Below are positions 1 to 6,725 of a stretch of 7,427 nt of DNA, one piece after another. A program made the position numbers and the translations under genes. Numbering within the stretch: position 1 is the first letter of the stretch; each line of letters begins with the position of its first letter. Below the pieces are notes generated by a model, which saw only the letters and a list, made by a program, of their open reading frames with translations, was not told where the DNA came from and did no database searches. The stretch is from Fidelibacterota bacterium. Lineage in GTDB: Bacteria; Fidelibacterota; Marinisomatia; Marinisomatales; TCS55. The stretch covers positions 1 to 7,427 of the forward strand of contig PAIR01000055.1 of NCBI GenBank assembly GCA_002704905.1, read 5' to 3'.

Positions 1-860
1 ATGTAAAACCGTTAACAGATAGATCTGATTTTAATGCATTCAAATCTGTAGAAAGTGTAAAAGGGTTAATTGTGCCAGGTGGGGCAAAATATTCTCGGAA
101 AAATATTGATAGATTAACTGACTTTGTGAAAAAATACAAAGCCAAAGGATTAGCCTGGATGAAAGCTGAAGGCGGCTTACTTACTGGCGGTATCTCAAAA
201 TTTTTTAATAAAGACCTACAAAAAGAATTGATAGGTTTAACAAGTATAAACGAAGGGGACATAATTTTCTTAATCGGTGATGAAAAAGAATTAACACAAA
301 GTGCGTTGGGTGCATTACGGGTTGAGATCGGTAAGTCTGAAGGGTTAGTTGATACAGGTGAATTTAAACCAGTCTGGGTGACGGATTTCCCCATGTTTGA
401 ATTTGATAAAGATACAAATCGTTATATTGCACGGCATCATCCATTCACAGCTCCATCTACAGATAATATAGAAAGCATAGAGAAAGACCCAGGTGGATTA
501 AAATCACGTGGATATGACCTCACCATTAATGGTTATGAAATTGCCGGTGGTTCTATCAGGAATCATAAACCGGAATTTCAGGCAAAAATATTTGAATTAT
601 TAGGTATGGGCGAAGCTGAAGTCACTGAGAGATTCGGCTTTTTAATTGAAGCTCTCAAATATGGTACACCACCTCATGGTGGAATTGCATTTGGTTTTGA
701 TCGTTTGGTAATGTTGTTGGCAGGTACAAACAATATCCGTGACGTCATCGCGTTCCCTAAAACGACCTCTGCTGCATCACTAATGGATGAAGCTCCTAGT
801 TCAGTTTCTGATGAACAACTGGTAGATTTAAATATTTCTATCATTCCTAAAGGTGACTAG
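1..860 (+). CDS. aspS: Aspartyl-tRNA synthetase, C-terminal half (5' partial)
   Basis: Charges tRNA with aspartate in the cytoplasm (class II aminoacyl-tRNA synthetase). The frame is open from base 3 to the TAG at 858-860, giving 285 visible residues; bacterial AspRS is about 590, so the anticodon-binding domain and motifs 1 and 2 lie off the left edge. The GTG at 72 is an internal valine codon, not the start. The first ~115 visible residues are the GAD insertion typical of bacterial AspRS (VPGGAKYSRK, KGLAWMK, SKFF, GDIIFLI, ALGALR). The rest is catalytic core: FEFD, ARHHPFTAP, the segment YEIAGGSIRNH, ERFGFLIEALKYGTPPHGG, and class II motif 3, GIAFGFDRL, whose Arg contacts ATP (about 681-707). 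The ending DVIAFPKTTSAASLMDEAPS is also typical of the family. Nothing looks broken. This is the bacterial, not the archaeal/eukaryotic, form. Whether it also charges tRNA-Asn cannot be judged without the N-terminus. Confidence 0.97.
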   Translation, partial: VKPLTDRSDFNAFKSVESVKGLIVPGGAKYSRKNIDRLTDFVKKYKAKGLAWMKAEGGLLTGGISKFFNKDLQKELIGLTSINEGDIIFLIGDEKELTQSALGALRVEIGKSEGLVDTGEFKPVWVTDFPMFEFDKDTNRYIARHHPFTAPSTDNIESIEKDPGGLKSRGYDLTINGYEIAGGSIRNHKPEFQAKIFELLGMGEAEVTERFGFLIEALKYGTPPHGGIAFGFDRLVMLLAGTNNIRDVIAFPKTTSAASLMDEAPSSVSDEQLVDLNISIIPKGD

Positions 861-886
861 ACCTTCCAAACTGCAAATTAGTAGAT

Positions 887-915
887 TTGAAAACTAATGC
901 CCGAACTCATAGTAT
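887..915 (+). promoter_or_regulatory. Possible sigma70-like promoter for the cupin group
   Basis: TTGAAA at 887-892 (5 of 6 to TTGACA) and TAGTAT at 910-915 (4 of 6 to TATAAT) are separated by exactly 17 bases. A start near 922 would leave a leader of about 38 bases before the ATG at 960. The position between aspS and the next gene is sensible, but AT-rich DNA gives such matches by chance and promoter consensus in this lineage is unknown. Confidence 0.25.
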
Positions 916-946
916 AGAAATGGTAGGTAAAATGAGAGTTTTGTTG

Positions 947-952
947 AAGGAG
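947..952 (+). promoter_or_regulatory. Shine-Dalgarno site that selects the cupin start at 960
   Basis: AAGGAG at 947-952 is a strong ribosome binding site. It is 7 bases before the ATG at 960 but only 1 base before the in-frame ATG at 954, so 960 is the likely start. Confidence 0.7.
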
Positions 953-959
953 TATGCTA

Positions 960-1232
960 ATGTCTGAAATTATTATTAAACAAATTAGCGAAGAAGAAAT
1001 CCAGGCCAAAGGGATTCGAAATTGGTCTACATGGTCCTGCGATAAATCTGAATTCCCATGGGAGTATATCGAAAAAGAGTCTTGTTATATCTTGGAAGGA
1101 CATGTGGACGTTACGACTGATAGCGGTGAAACAGTATCCATTAGTCCCGGTGATTATGTAGAATTTCCAAAAGGATTAAAATGCATATGGAAGGTACATC
1201 AGGCTATATCTAAACATTTTTCCTTTGGTTAA
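960..1232 (+). CDS. Small single-domain cupin protein (Cupin_3/DUF861-like)
   Basis: A 90-residue single beta-barrel cupin, presumably cytosolic, with no signal peptide. The hallmarks are FPWEYIEKESCYILEGHVDV (residues 32-51), then SGETVSISPGDYVEFPKG and a closing CIWKV..ISKHFSF. This is the pattern of the Cupin_3 family, which includes the cupin domain of (S)-ureidoglycine aminohydrolase. The usual cupin metal ligands are mostly absent: the first motif has no HxH (CYILEG instead) and the His expected in the second motif is replaced near Cys75. A metal-dependent reaction therefore cannot be assumed, and no substrate can be named. It is about half the size of ureidoglycine aminohydrolase, which has two cupin domains. 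An in-frame ATG at 954 is possible but badly spaced from the ribosome binding site. It ends 26 bases before the nucleosidase gene, so it probably heads the same transcript. Confidence 0.85.
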   Translation: MSEIIIKQISEEEIQAKGIRNWSTWSCDKSEFPWEYIEKESCYILEGHVDVTTDSGETVSISPGDYVEFPKGLKCIWKVHQAISKHFSFG

Positions 1233-1258
1233 TTTTGCTGATCTGATTTTTTACTCCG

Positions 1259-2074
1259 TTGCAATTTTTATTTCTAACAGCCTTAAAAGCTGAAGCACGT
1301 CCACTAATCACAAGGCTGAAACTTCAGAAAGATTCAAAATCTCAATTATACAAAAAAGATAACACTTTCCTATTCATTACGGGTGTGGGTAAAAAAAAGT
1401 GTCAAGATAGACTTCAATCATTAATAAATATGGATCTTGATTGGGAAAATACAATTTTGATCAATTTGGGTATAGCTGGTGGAAATGCCAATAGAACAGC
1501 TATTGGATCGTTATATCGTGTGAATAAAATTATAGATGAAAAAACAGGTCGTTCCTATTTCCCAGATATATTAATTCATAATGGACTAAATGAAATTCAA
1601 CTTACGACAGTAAAGAATGGGGTTAGCAAAAATGGAAATCGATATTCCGGCCTTGTAGATATGGAAGCCAGTGCAATATTTGAAACTATGTCTAAATACG
1701 TTCCAACCCATCGACTTTTATTTTTAAAAGTGGTGTCTGATTATATGGATGTGACTGATTGGAAGTTTTTGGATGTTGAAAGTTTAATCCTTAAAAAATT
1801 AGATGTAATTCAATTGATTGTTAAATCTCATATTAATATAGACCTTTCTGACCGTTATATTTTGACAGCGGGAGAAATAAAATTTCTAAATCAAGGCTCA
1901 ATCAAATTGCAATTCACTGAAACACAATCTTTACAATTGATCTCGCGTGCAGAAAAATTTAAAAAATTAGGAAAAGAGATAAATAAATTAGAATGCTTTT
2001 TTACTATGACTCCAAGATCAAAACAGGAAAGGAATAGAATTTTTGACCAAATCAAACAATCCCTTTCTACCTAA
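1259..2074 (+). CDS. MTA/SAH nucleosidase-superfamily protein with C-terminal extension
   Basis: Member of the PNP_UDP_1 nucleoside phosphorylase/nucleosidase fold. Compared from memory with E. coli MTA/SAH nucleosidase, it keeps the main catalytic positions: Glu12 in ALKAEARPL (general-acid-side Glu12), Glu136 in VDMEAS (ribose-binding Glu174) and Asp161 in VVSDYMD (Asp197, which protonates the base). TGVG (41-44) and INLGIAGG (68-75) match the phosphate/ribose loops. Likely reaction: N-glycosidic cleavage of an adenosine-type nucleoside such as MTA, SAH or 5'-deoxyadenosine; futalosine hydrolase is a related alternative. The loop between the IGSLYRV strand and VDMEAS is short, so the base pocket may differ. 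E. coli MTAN has 232 residues; here about 80 extra, lysine-rich and probably helical residues (191-271) have no obvious match. Start: an upstream in-frame TGA at 1244-1246 leaves TTG 1259 as the only plausible start, and it has no clear ribosome binding site. Its 3' end overlaps the SPL-like gene by 32 bases. Confidence 0.82.
   Translation: MQFLFLTALKAEARPLITRLKLQKDSKSQLYKKDNTFLFITGVGKKKCQDRLQSLINMDLDWENTILINLGIAGGNANRTAIGSLYRVNKIIDEKTGRSYFPDILIHNGLNEIQLTTVKNGVSKNGNRYSGLVDMEASAIFETMSKYVPTHRLLFLKVVSDYMDVTDWKFLDVESLILKKLDVIQLIVKSHINIDLSDRYILTAGEIKFLNQGSIKLQFTETQSLQLISRAEKFKKLGKEINKLECFFTMTPRSKQERNRIFDQIKQSLST
2025..2034 (+). promoter_or_regulatory. Purine-rich ribosome binding site for the SPL-like gene
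   Basis: The stretch AGGAAAGGAA lies within the end of the nucleosidase gene, 8 bases before the TTG at 2043. It supports that TTG as a start and implies translational coupling, since ribosomes finishing the nucleosidase would stop 32 bases beyond the new start. Confidence 0.45.
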
Positions 2075-3071
2075 TTTTTCTCATATATATGTAGAGTCGG
2101 GCGCAGAAAATTATTTATTAGCTCAACAGTGTCTAGATCGTTTTCCTAAATCGACGGTAATTAAAATTCCAGATTATAAATCCATGTTTAATAGACCTGG
2201 CCAAGACTTTCAAACACAAAAAAAATCAATGAAAATGATTCTGGCAGTCAAAAAACCACCTTTTATTTATAAAGGGACAGATATTATTCAAGATGGTGGT
2301 TTCAAAAATTTTTTCTACATTACGCCTATATTAAATTGTCTTTATAATTGTGACTATTGTTTTTTACAGGGAATGTATTCTTCAGCAAATATGGTGGTTT
2401 TCGTAAATCAAAATGATATGCAATCAGCTGTTGAACTCGAATTAGATAATCGTACTTACCCCAGTGATCCACTTATGTTATCAATTTCATATAATACAGA
2501 CCTTATGGCATTCGAAAATATATTACCCATTACTAGATCGTGGATTAACTATGCAAATAAAGCACAGGATTTACATTTGGAAGTTCGAACAAAAAGTGCT
2601 CTGTTCGATTCATTAACTCATTTAAAACCTTCAAAAAAAGTTCTTCTTGCCTGGACTTTATCCCCTGAAAAAGTGGTCAGAGAAAATGAGTTTAATACAC
2701 CACCTTTGGATCGGCGAATTACTGCAGTACAATCGGCTATTGAAAAAGGATGGAAAGTAAGACTTTGTTTTGATCCAGTCATGGTATACGCTGGTTGGGA
2801 GAATGATTACATTAATTTGTTAAATCAGGTAAAATCATCCATAAATGGAAGTAAGCTATTCGATATAACAGTGGGAGTTTTTCGAATGGGAAAAGATTAT
2901 TTTGAAAGAGTCCACAAGTCTAAACCAGAATCATTGGTTTATTATCAATATTATGAAAACAAAAATGGAGTTATGACCATCCCCAAGGTAGAACGAGAGG
3001 GCGTTAAAGATTTAATGCGTAAGAATCTTGACGGTTTTATTTCAAATAATCGAATTCATTTTTGGAATTAA
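2043..3071 (+). CDS. Spore photoproduct lyase-family radical SAM protein (SPL-like)
   Basis: A 342-residue protein, close to the length of B. subtilis SPL. The N-terminus NPFLPNFSHIYVE matches the SPL start. The radical SAM 4Fe-4S motif CX3CX2C is Cys99, Cys103, Cys106 (CLYNCDYCFLQG). LDRRITAVQSAIEKGWKVRL (about 224-243) and the following DPVMVYAGWENDY match the SPL C-terminal half, including the PLD(K/R)RI...GW(E) signature. True SPL splits the thymine dimer 5-thyminyl-5,6-dihydrothymine with a 5'-deoxyadenosyl radical. By from-memory alignment, the H-donor Cys141 corresponds here to Tyr150 (SISYNTD versus ASCTSD) and Tyr99 to Phe107, while Tyr97 is kept as Tyr105. A different substrate or radical-quenching route is therefore likely, and I do not assign splB. 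Start: TTG 2043 is preceded by AGGAAAGGAA; an in-frame TGA at 2007-2009 limits extension, and a later start would lose conserved NPF. It is probably cytosolic and co-expressed with the nucleosidase it overlaps. Confidence 0.9.
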   Translation: MTKSNNPFLPNFSHIYVESGAENYLLAQQCLDRFPKSTVIKIPDYKSMFNRPGQDFQTQKKSMKMILAVKKPPFIYKGTDIIQDGGFKNFFYITPILNCLYNCDYCFLQGMYSSANMVVFVNQNDMQSAVELELDNRTYPSDPLMLSISYNTDLMAFENILPITRSWINYANKAQDLHLEVRTKSALFDSLTHLKPSKKVLLAWTLSPEKVVRENEFNTPPLDRRITAVQSAIEKGWKVRLCFDPVMVYAGWENDYINLLNQVKSSINGSKLFDITVGVFRMGKDYFERVHKSKPESLVYYQYYENKNGVMTIPKVEREGVKDLMRKNLDGFISNNRIHFWN

Positions 3072-3077
3072 CCAAAC

Positions 3078-3117
3078 ATCCTTTTACAATAAGGGATTAA
3101 AGCAGCAGAGTTTAATC
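3078..3117. terminator. Two alternative hairpins in the convergent gap, possible bidirectional terminator
   Basis: One hairpin pairs ATCCTT (3078-3083) with AAGGGAT (3091-3097, one bulged G) around a 7-base loop. The other is a perfect 7-base inverted repeat, GATTAAA (3095-3101) with TTTAATC (3111-3117), which covers the stop codon of the propeller gene. They share bases 3095-3097, so only one can form at a time. The position between two convergent genes fits termination, but the stems are AT-rich and neither strand has a U-tract, so support is weak. Confidence 0.25.
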
Positions 3118-6100
3118 GAGTATGATGACCGCAGGTAGACCCTCTTTTTTATATAGTCTATTGAATTCAGTCACTTCATTATTTATAATTGAATCCAATT
3201 TCTTTTTATGTTTATGCCACTCTTCTGATAGGTCCCCGTAACGATCTCGTTGACCTTGAGTGAGAGGGGGGTCTGAGCCATCAATTGTTTCCAATAAATT
3301 GATCATATGTGCATTCAACCGGTTTATAAAATTTACCACATCCTGAAAAGTCTTCATTTCAGTTTGAACGACTTGGCCTTCCCAATTATCGATTGCCTTT
3401 ATTGCCAATTTACCGGTTGAAATCAATTCTTCCATGTTCCCCATTTCTATTATTCGCTCATTCATTTTTTTGATCTGACTTCGAATATTTCGTGCTTTAA
3501 CAATAGCAGTATGCAGATCATTGATTTTAAAATAAATATCACCCATTAGTTTTTGATGGGCCTGCGTATCTCTATCTCGAATATCCATGCGAGGATCATG
3601 TTGAACAGTCAGTGGTTGTTCCATTGAAGTTTCACCAATAGTCAGGCGAATCTTATAATCTCCTGGACCAACACGGTATCCAGCATACGATCCGTAAAAT
3701 GATATGTCTGGAACCATGACTAAATCATCAACGCGTAGATTCCATATATAACGATTAATACCCTGTTTTGCGGGGATCTTCGCTCCACTATATGGAGCAC
3801 CAAATGTTTTGGCGGACTGCCCACTTTGATTAGTAATGGTACGTATCACTGTTTCCGATTGATTCAGGATCTCTAAAGTCAAAGTTGAATCCTTATCAAA
3901 CTCATTTGCAATGTGATATATAATTATGGCACCACTTGGTGGGTTTTGTCCCATGGTCTTTGACTCACTACTACCACCGGAAGTGCGATACGCAACACGA
4001 GGTGAAAACAAATGAAAATCTTTCTTTTTTAATGTTTTATTGTACTGATGGAGCGCTGTAAGGTCATCTAATATCCAAAATGCACGACCTTGAGTTGAAG
4101 CGATTAAGTCATTATTCCTAATAGTTAGATCTGTAATAGGGACGGTGGGGAGGTTTAGTTGAAATGAGGTCCATAATTTTCCACCATTCATTGACAGGTA
4201 TAATCCCGTTTCCGTTCCTGCATAAAGTAAGTCTTTTTGAGCGGGGTCTTCGCGAACAACGCGAACAAATGCATCATCCAGGATACCTTTTGATTTCTGT
4301 GTCCAACTGGTCCCATAATTGGTTGTTTTATAAATATAAGGCGATAGATCACCAAATTTATATTTAGTGAATGCCACGTAGGCGGTCCCAGGATTATGAG
4401 GTGATATTTCAATTGCATTAACCATCCCCTCATCCATGCCACGTGGGGTTACATTTTTCCAATTGGTACCGCCATCGCGAGTTATATGTATTAATCCATC
4501 ATCAGATCCAGTCCATATAGTTCCATCTTCGTGTTGGGATTCCACCGCATACATAATGGTGTTGTACACTTCTCCACCAGCAGCTTCATTTGTGAATGGT
4601 TCACTACCCATGTCATGTTTTGCATCATCATTTTTTGTAAGATCAGGGCTGATCACCTCCCATGAATCACCACCGTCAACAGTTTTGAAAAGGACATTCC
4701 CAGCATGATAGATAGTATTTGGATCATGTGGTGATGTAATAATTGGGGCATTCCAATTGAATCTGAATTTTTGATCTCGAGGAACAGAGCCCAAGCCTAA
4801 ATATTCGTATGCCATTATGCTTCGGCTTTTAAGTGTCATGACATTTAATTTTTCAATCAGTCCTTGGTAGCATCCACCATAAAGTTCCACAGGATTGTCC
4901 GGATCAAATGCCAGATATGCACTCTCACAACCAGCAGCTCTATACCAATCGGACCAATCTATACCACGGCCTTTTGTTCGGCTTGGTATAGCCACACTCG
5001 AATTATCTTGCTGGCCTCCATATACAAAATAAGGAAATCGATTATCGGTAATTACACGATAAAATTGGGCTGTCGGTTGGTTCTTTTGTGTGGACCATGA
5101 TTTACCTCCATTAAATGAAATATTGGCACCGCCATCATTTGCATTAATCATATTCTGATTATTAAAAGGGTTGATCCAAAGACCGTGGTTATCGCCATGA
5201 GGGACGCTCATATTATTAAATGATTTACCGCCATCCGTTGATTTCATAAAGGGAGCATTTAATACATAGACCACATTCTCATCCTGAGGATCTGCAAAGA
5301 CATGGATATAATACCAACTTCTAGCGATAAGAACTCGATCACTATTCATCCGTTTGAAACTTTTACCGCCATCATCAGAGCGAAATAGGCCACCTTTTTC
5401 TGCCTCTGCAATTACATAGACCCGTTTAGAATTGGCACCTGAGACGGATACATCTGTCTTTCCCATCTTATCAGGAAGTCCCTTGGTGAGTTTTTCCCAA
5501 GTATTACCACCATCTATAGATTTATAGATACCGCTTCCTTCACCGCCGCTACGCATTTGCCACGGTTTTCGCTGATGATCCCAAAAAGATGCGTATAAAA
5601 TTCGAGGATTAGTCCGATCCATACTTAATCCACTGGCTCCTGCATGTTCATTTACATACAATACTTTTTCCCAATTTTCACCACCATCAATAGAACGATA
5701 AATACCTCGAGTTTTGCTGGCGGTATACTGATCTCCCTGTACAGCCACATAAACTAAATCAGAATTTTTTGGATGGACAATCACCTGTGAAATTGTTCTG
5801 GATTCATCCAACCCAATATGGGACCACGTATCACCCGCATCAGTAGAACGGTAGACACCATCACCATGAGAGGTCATTACAGGGCGGATGCAGGCTTCAC
5901 CCATGCCAGCATAAATCACATTGGGATCTGATTCAGAAACGGCCAATGCACCGACAGATCCTGTTTTGAAATATCCATCAGATATATTTGACCATTCCAG
6001 ACCGCCATCAATCGTTTTCCATACACCACCCCCAACAGAGCCGAAATAATAAGTCAATGGTTGAGATGGAACGCCTATTGCAGTGAGTGAACGTCCACCA

Positions 6101-6213
6101 CGAAAAGGGCCAATATTGCGCCATTTTAGGGCATCTTTAAAAAACACATCCAGTGAATCAGCAGATAAAATGCTGAAATTAATAATCAGAATTAAATGAA
6201 TCATCCTCCTCAT
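3112..6213 (-). CDS. Exported Asp-box/BNR beta-propeller protein (VPS10/sortilin-like repeats)
   Basis: A 1033-residue secreted or periplasmic protein. Residues 1-19 form a Sec signal peptide (MRRM, hydrophobic IHLILIINFSIL, likely cleavage near LSA-DS), with no lipobox Cys. I count eleven Asp-box repeats, S/T-x-D-G-G-x-x-W/F type, at about 66-74, 122-130, 173-181, 231-239, 278-286, 324-332, 366-373, 510-518, 578-585, 629-637 and 673-681. The 137-residue gap after the seventh suggests two propellers, the second closing at QGRAFWILDD (708-717). A beta-sandwich-like region follows (about 735-872, with GINRYIWNLR and GPGDYKIRLTIG), then a charged helical tail (880-1020). Such proteins are often labelled glycosyl hydrolase or sortilin-like, but Asp-boxes are structural turns, so no enzyme activity is implied; a binding or scaffold role is inferred. 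No type IX sorting domain is seen at the C-terminus. ATG 6213 is chosen because AAGGAGG lies 7 bases upstream. It lies 48 bases downstream of the CBS gene. Confidence 0.92.
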   Translation of the reverse strand: MRRMIHLILIINFSILSADSLDVFFKDALKWRNIGPFRGGRSLTAIGVPSQPLTYYFGSVGGGVWKTIDGGLEWSNISDGYFKTGSVGALAVSESDPNVIYAGMGEACIRPVMTSHGDGVYRSTDAGDTWSHIGLDESRTISQVIVHPKNSDLVYVAVQGDQYTASKTRGIYRSIDGGENWEKVLYVNEHAGASGLSMDRTNPRILYASFWDHQRKPWQMRSGGEGSGIYKSIDGGNTWEKLTKGLPDKMGKTDVSVSGANSKRVYVIAEAEKGGLFRSDDGGKSFKRMNSDRVLIARSWYYIHVFADPQDENVVYVLNAPFMKSTDGGKSFNNMSVPHGDNHGLWINPFNNQNMINANDGGANISFNGGKSWSTQKNQPTAQFYRVITDNRFPYFVYGGQQDNSSVAIPSRTKGRGIDWSDWYRAAGCESAYLAFDPDNPVELYGGCYQGLIEKLNVMTLKSRSIMAYEYLGLGSVPRDQKFRFNWNAPIITSPHDPNTIYHAGNVLFKTVDGGDSWEVISPDLTKNDDAKHDMGSEPFTNEAAGGEVYNTIMYAVESQHEDGTIWTGSDDGLIHITRDGGTNWKNVTPRGMDEGMVNAIEISPHNPGTAYVAFTKYKFGDLSPYIYKTTNYGTSWTQKSKGILDDAFVRVVREDPAQKDLLYAGTETGLYLSMNGGKLWTSFQLNLPTVPITDLTIRNNDLIASTQGRAFWILDDLTALHQYNKTLKKKDFHLFSPRVAYRTSGGSSESKTMGQNPPSGAIIIYHIANEFDKDSTLTLEILNQSETVIRTITNQSGQSAKTFGAPYSGAKIPAKQGINRYIWNLRVDDLVMVPDISFYGSYAGYRVGPGDYKIRLTIGETSMEQPLTVQHDPRMDIRDRDTQAHQKLMGDIYFKINDLHTAIVKARNIRSQIKKMNERIIEMGNMEELISTGKLAIKAIDNWEGQVVQTEMKTFQDVVNFINRLNAHMINLLETIDGSDPPLTQGQRDRYGDLSEEWHKHKKKLDSIINNEVTEFNRLYKKEGLPAVIILD

Positions 6214-6220
6214 AATGAAA

Positions 6221-6227
6221 CCTCCTT
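6221..6227 (-). promoter_or_regulatory. Strong Shine-Dalgarno site of the propeller gene
   Basis: On the - strand this reads AAGGAGG, 7 bases before the ATG at 6213. The next in-frame ATG (6204) would be 16 bases away, so 6213 is favoured. It is the strongest ribosome binding site in the window and suggests high translation of the exported protein. Confidence 0.75.
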
Positions 6228-6247
6228 AAAAGTGCCCCGGGTGGAGC
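6228..6247 (-). terminator. Weak terminator-like hairpin between CBS and propeller genes
   Basis: The - strand RNA reads GCUCC-ACCC-GGGGC, a 5-base-pair stem with one G-U pair and a 4-base loop (6247-6234), then AC and four U. It is a GC-rich island in AT-rich DNA and ends just before the AAGGAGG ribosome binding site. It could partly end the CBS transcript, or be a leader hairpin that stabilises the propeller mRNA. Stem and U-tract are both short. Confidence 0.3.
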
Positions 6248-6261
6248 GATTGAAATTTTTA

Positions 6262-6642
6262 TTAGATTGCTTTTAAAATGTCTCTTCGGCTAACCTGCCC
6301 TATGAGTTTACCATTTTCAACTACTGGAAGTCGCCTGAAATGTTTTTCTTGAAAAAATTGTGCAAGGTCTACAATGCCCATTTCTGGCCCGACCGTTGTT
6401 AATTCTGTAGACATAAAATCTCTAACGCAGCCACCAGTTTCACTATAGTATGAATTTTGGATAACTGTTTCCATACAATCCATTTCAGATAATATTCCCA
6501 CCAATTCACCTTTGTCATTAATAACTGGTGCGCCTGAAAATTTGTGATCGATAAGAGATTGTATTGCTGCAATCACTTTTGTGTCTGGTGTAAAGGTGAT
6601 TAATTTTTTGGCCATAATATCTTTAACTGCAGTAGGTCTCAT
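6262..6642 (-). CDS. Two-CBS-domain protein
   Basis: A 126-residue cytosolic protein made of a tandem CBS pair (Bateman module) and nothing else. CBS1 is about residues 5-60: VKDIM, then SGAPVINDKGELVGILSEMD. CBS2 is about 73-126: VRDFM, then RRLPVVENGKLIGQVSRRDIL. Both keep the G-h-x-S-x-x-D motif (GILSEMD, GQVSRRD) that contacts the ribose and phosphate of adenine nucleotides in many CBS pairs, so binding of AMP, ATP, SAM or a similar ligand is plausible. With no effector domain it probably acts by binding a partner, which cannot be named here. ATG 6642 is the first start in the frame consistent with the family N-terminus (V-x-D-I-M); no clear ribosome binding site precedes it. It lies 83 bases after the TatT-like gene and 48 before the propeller gene, all on the same strand. 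Confidence 0.93.
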   Translation of the reverse strand: MRPTAVKDIMAKKLITFTPDTKVIAAIQSLIDHKFSGAPVINDKGELVGILSEMDCMETVIQNSYYSETGGCVRDFMSTELTTVGPEMGIVDLAQFFQEKHFRRLPVVENGKLIGQVSRRDILKAI

Positions 6643-6725
6643 TAGTAAGGCTCAGAATCTAAATTAAGAATCATAGCCTAATTTGACACATAGAATAGTA
6701 AATCTGCTAGTAAAAAGCGAGATTG
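6643..6725. other. Intergenic gap between TatT-like and CBS genes
   Basis: 83 AT-rich bases. On the - strand a TATGAT hexamer could be a -10 box for the CBS gene, but no fitting -35 lies 16-18 bases upstream. No terminator hairpin for the TatT-like gene was found, so read-through is possible. Confidence 0.3.

Noticed and set aside
72..74. GTG at 72 as the start of aspS
   Set aside because: The frame is open upstream to base 3 and encodes conserved GAD-domain sequence, so this is an internal Val.
877..898. Inverted repeat ATTAGT/ACTAAT after aspS as a terminator
   Set aside because: Only six AT-rich pairs with a 10-base loop and no U-tract; it also overlaps the candidate -35 box.
2043..3071. 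Naming the radical SAM gene splB (true spore photoproduct lyase)
   Set aside because: The H-donor Cys141 and Tyr99 equivalents appear replaced and nothing in the window points to sporulation.
4164..5100. Open frames inside the propeller gene (4164-4367 +, 4188-4442 -, 4436-4708 +, 4864-5100 +)
   Set aside because: They lie wholly within a well-supported long gene, have no domain-like composition and no good ribosome binding sites; they are shadows of its repeats.
3112..6213. Propeller protein as a glycosyl hydrolase or sialidase
   Set aside because: Asp-boxes are structural and shared by many non-enzymes; no sialidase FRIP motif or arginine triad was seen.
6683..6711. Perfect TTGACA on the + strand as an antisense promoter
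   Set aside because: No acceptable -10 box lies 16-18 bases downstream (GCTAGT at 17), and no + strand gene follows.
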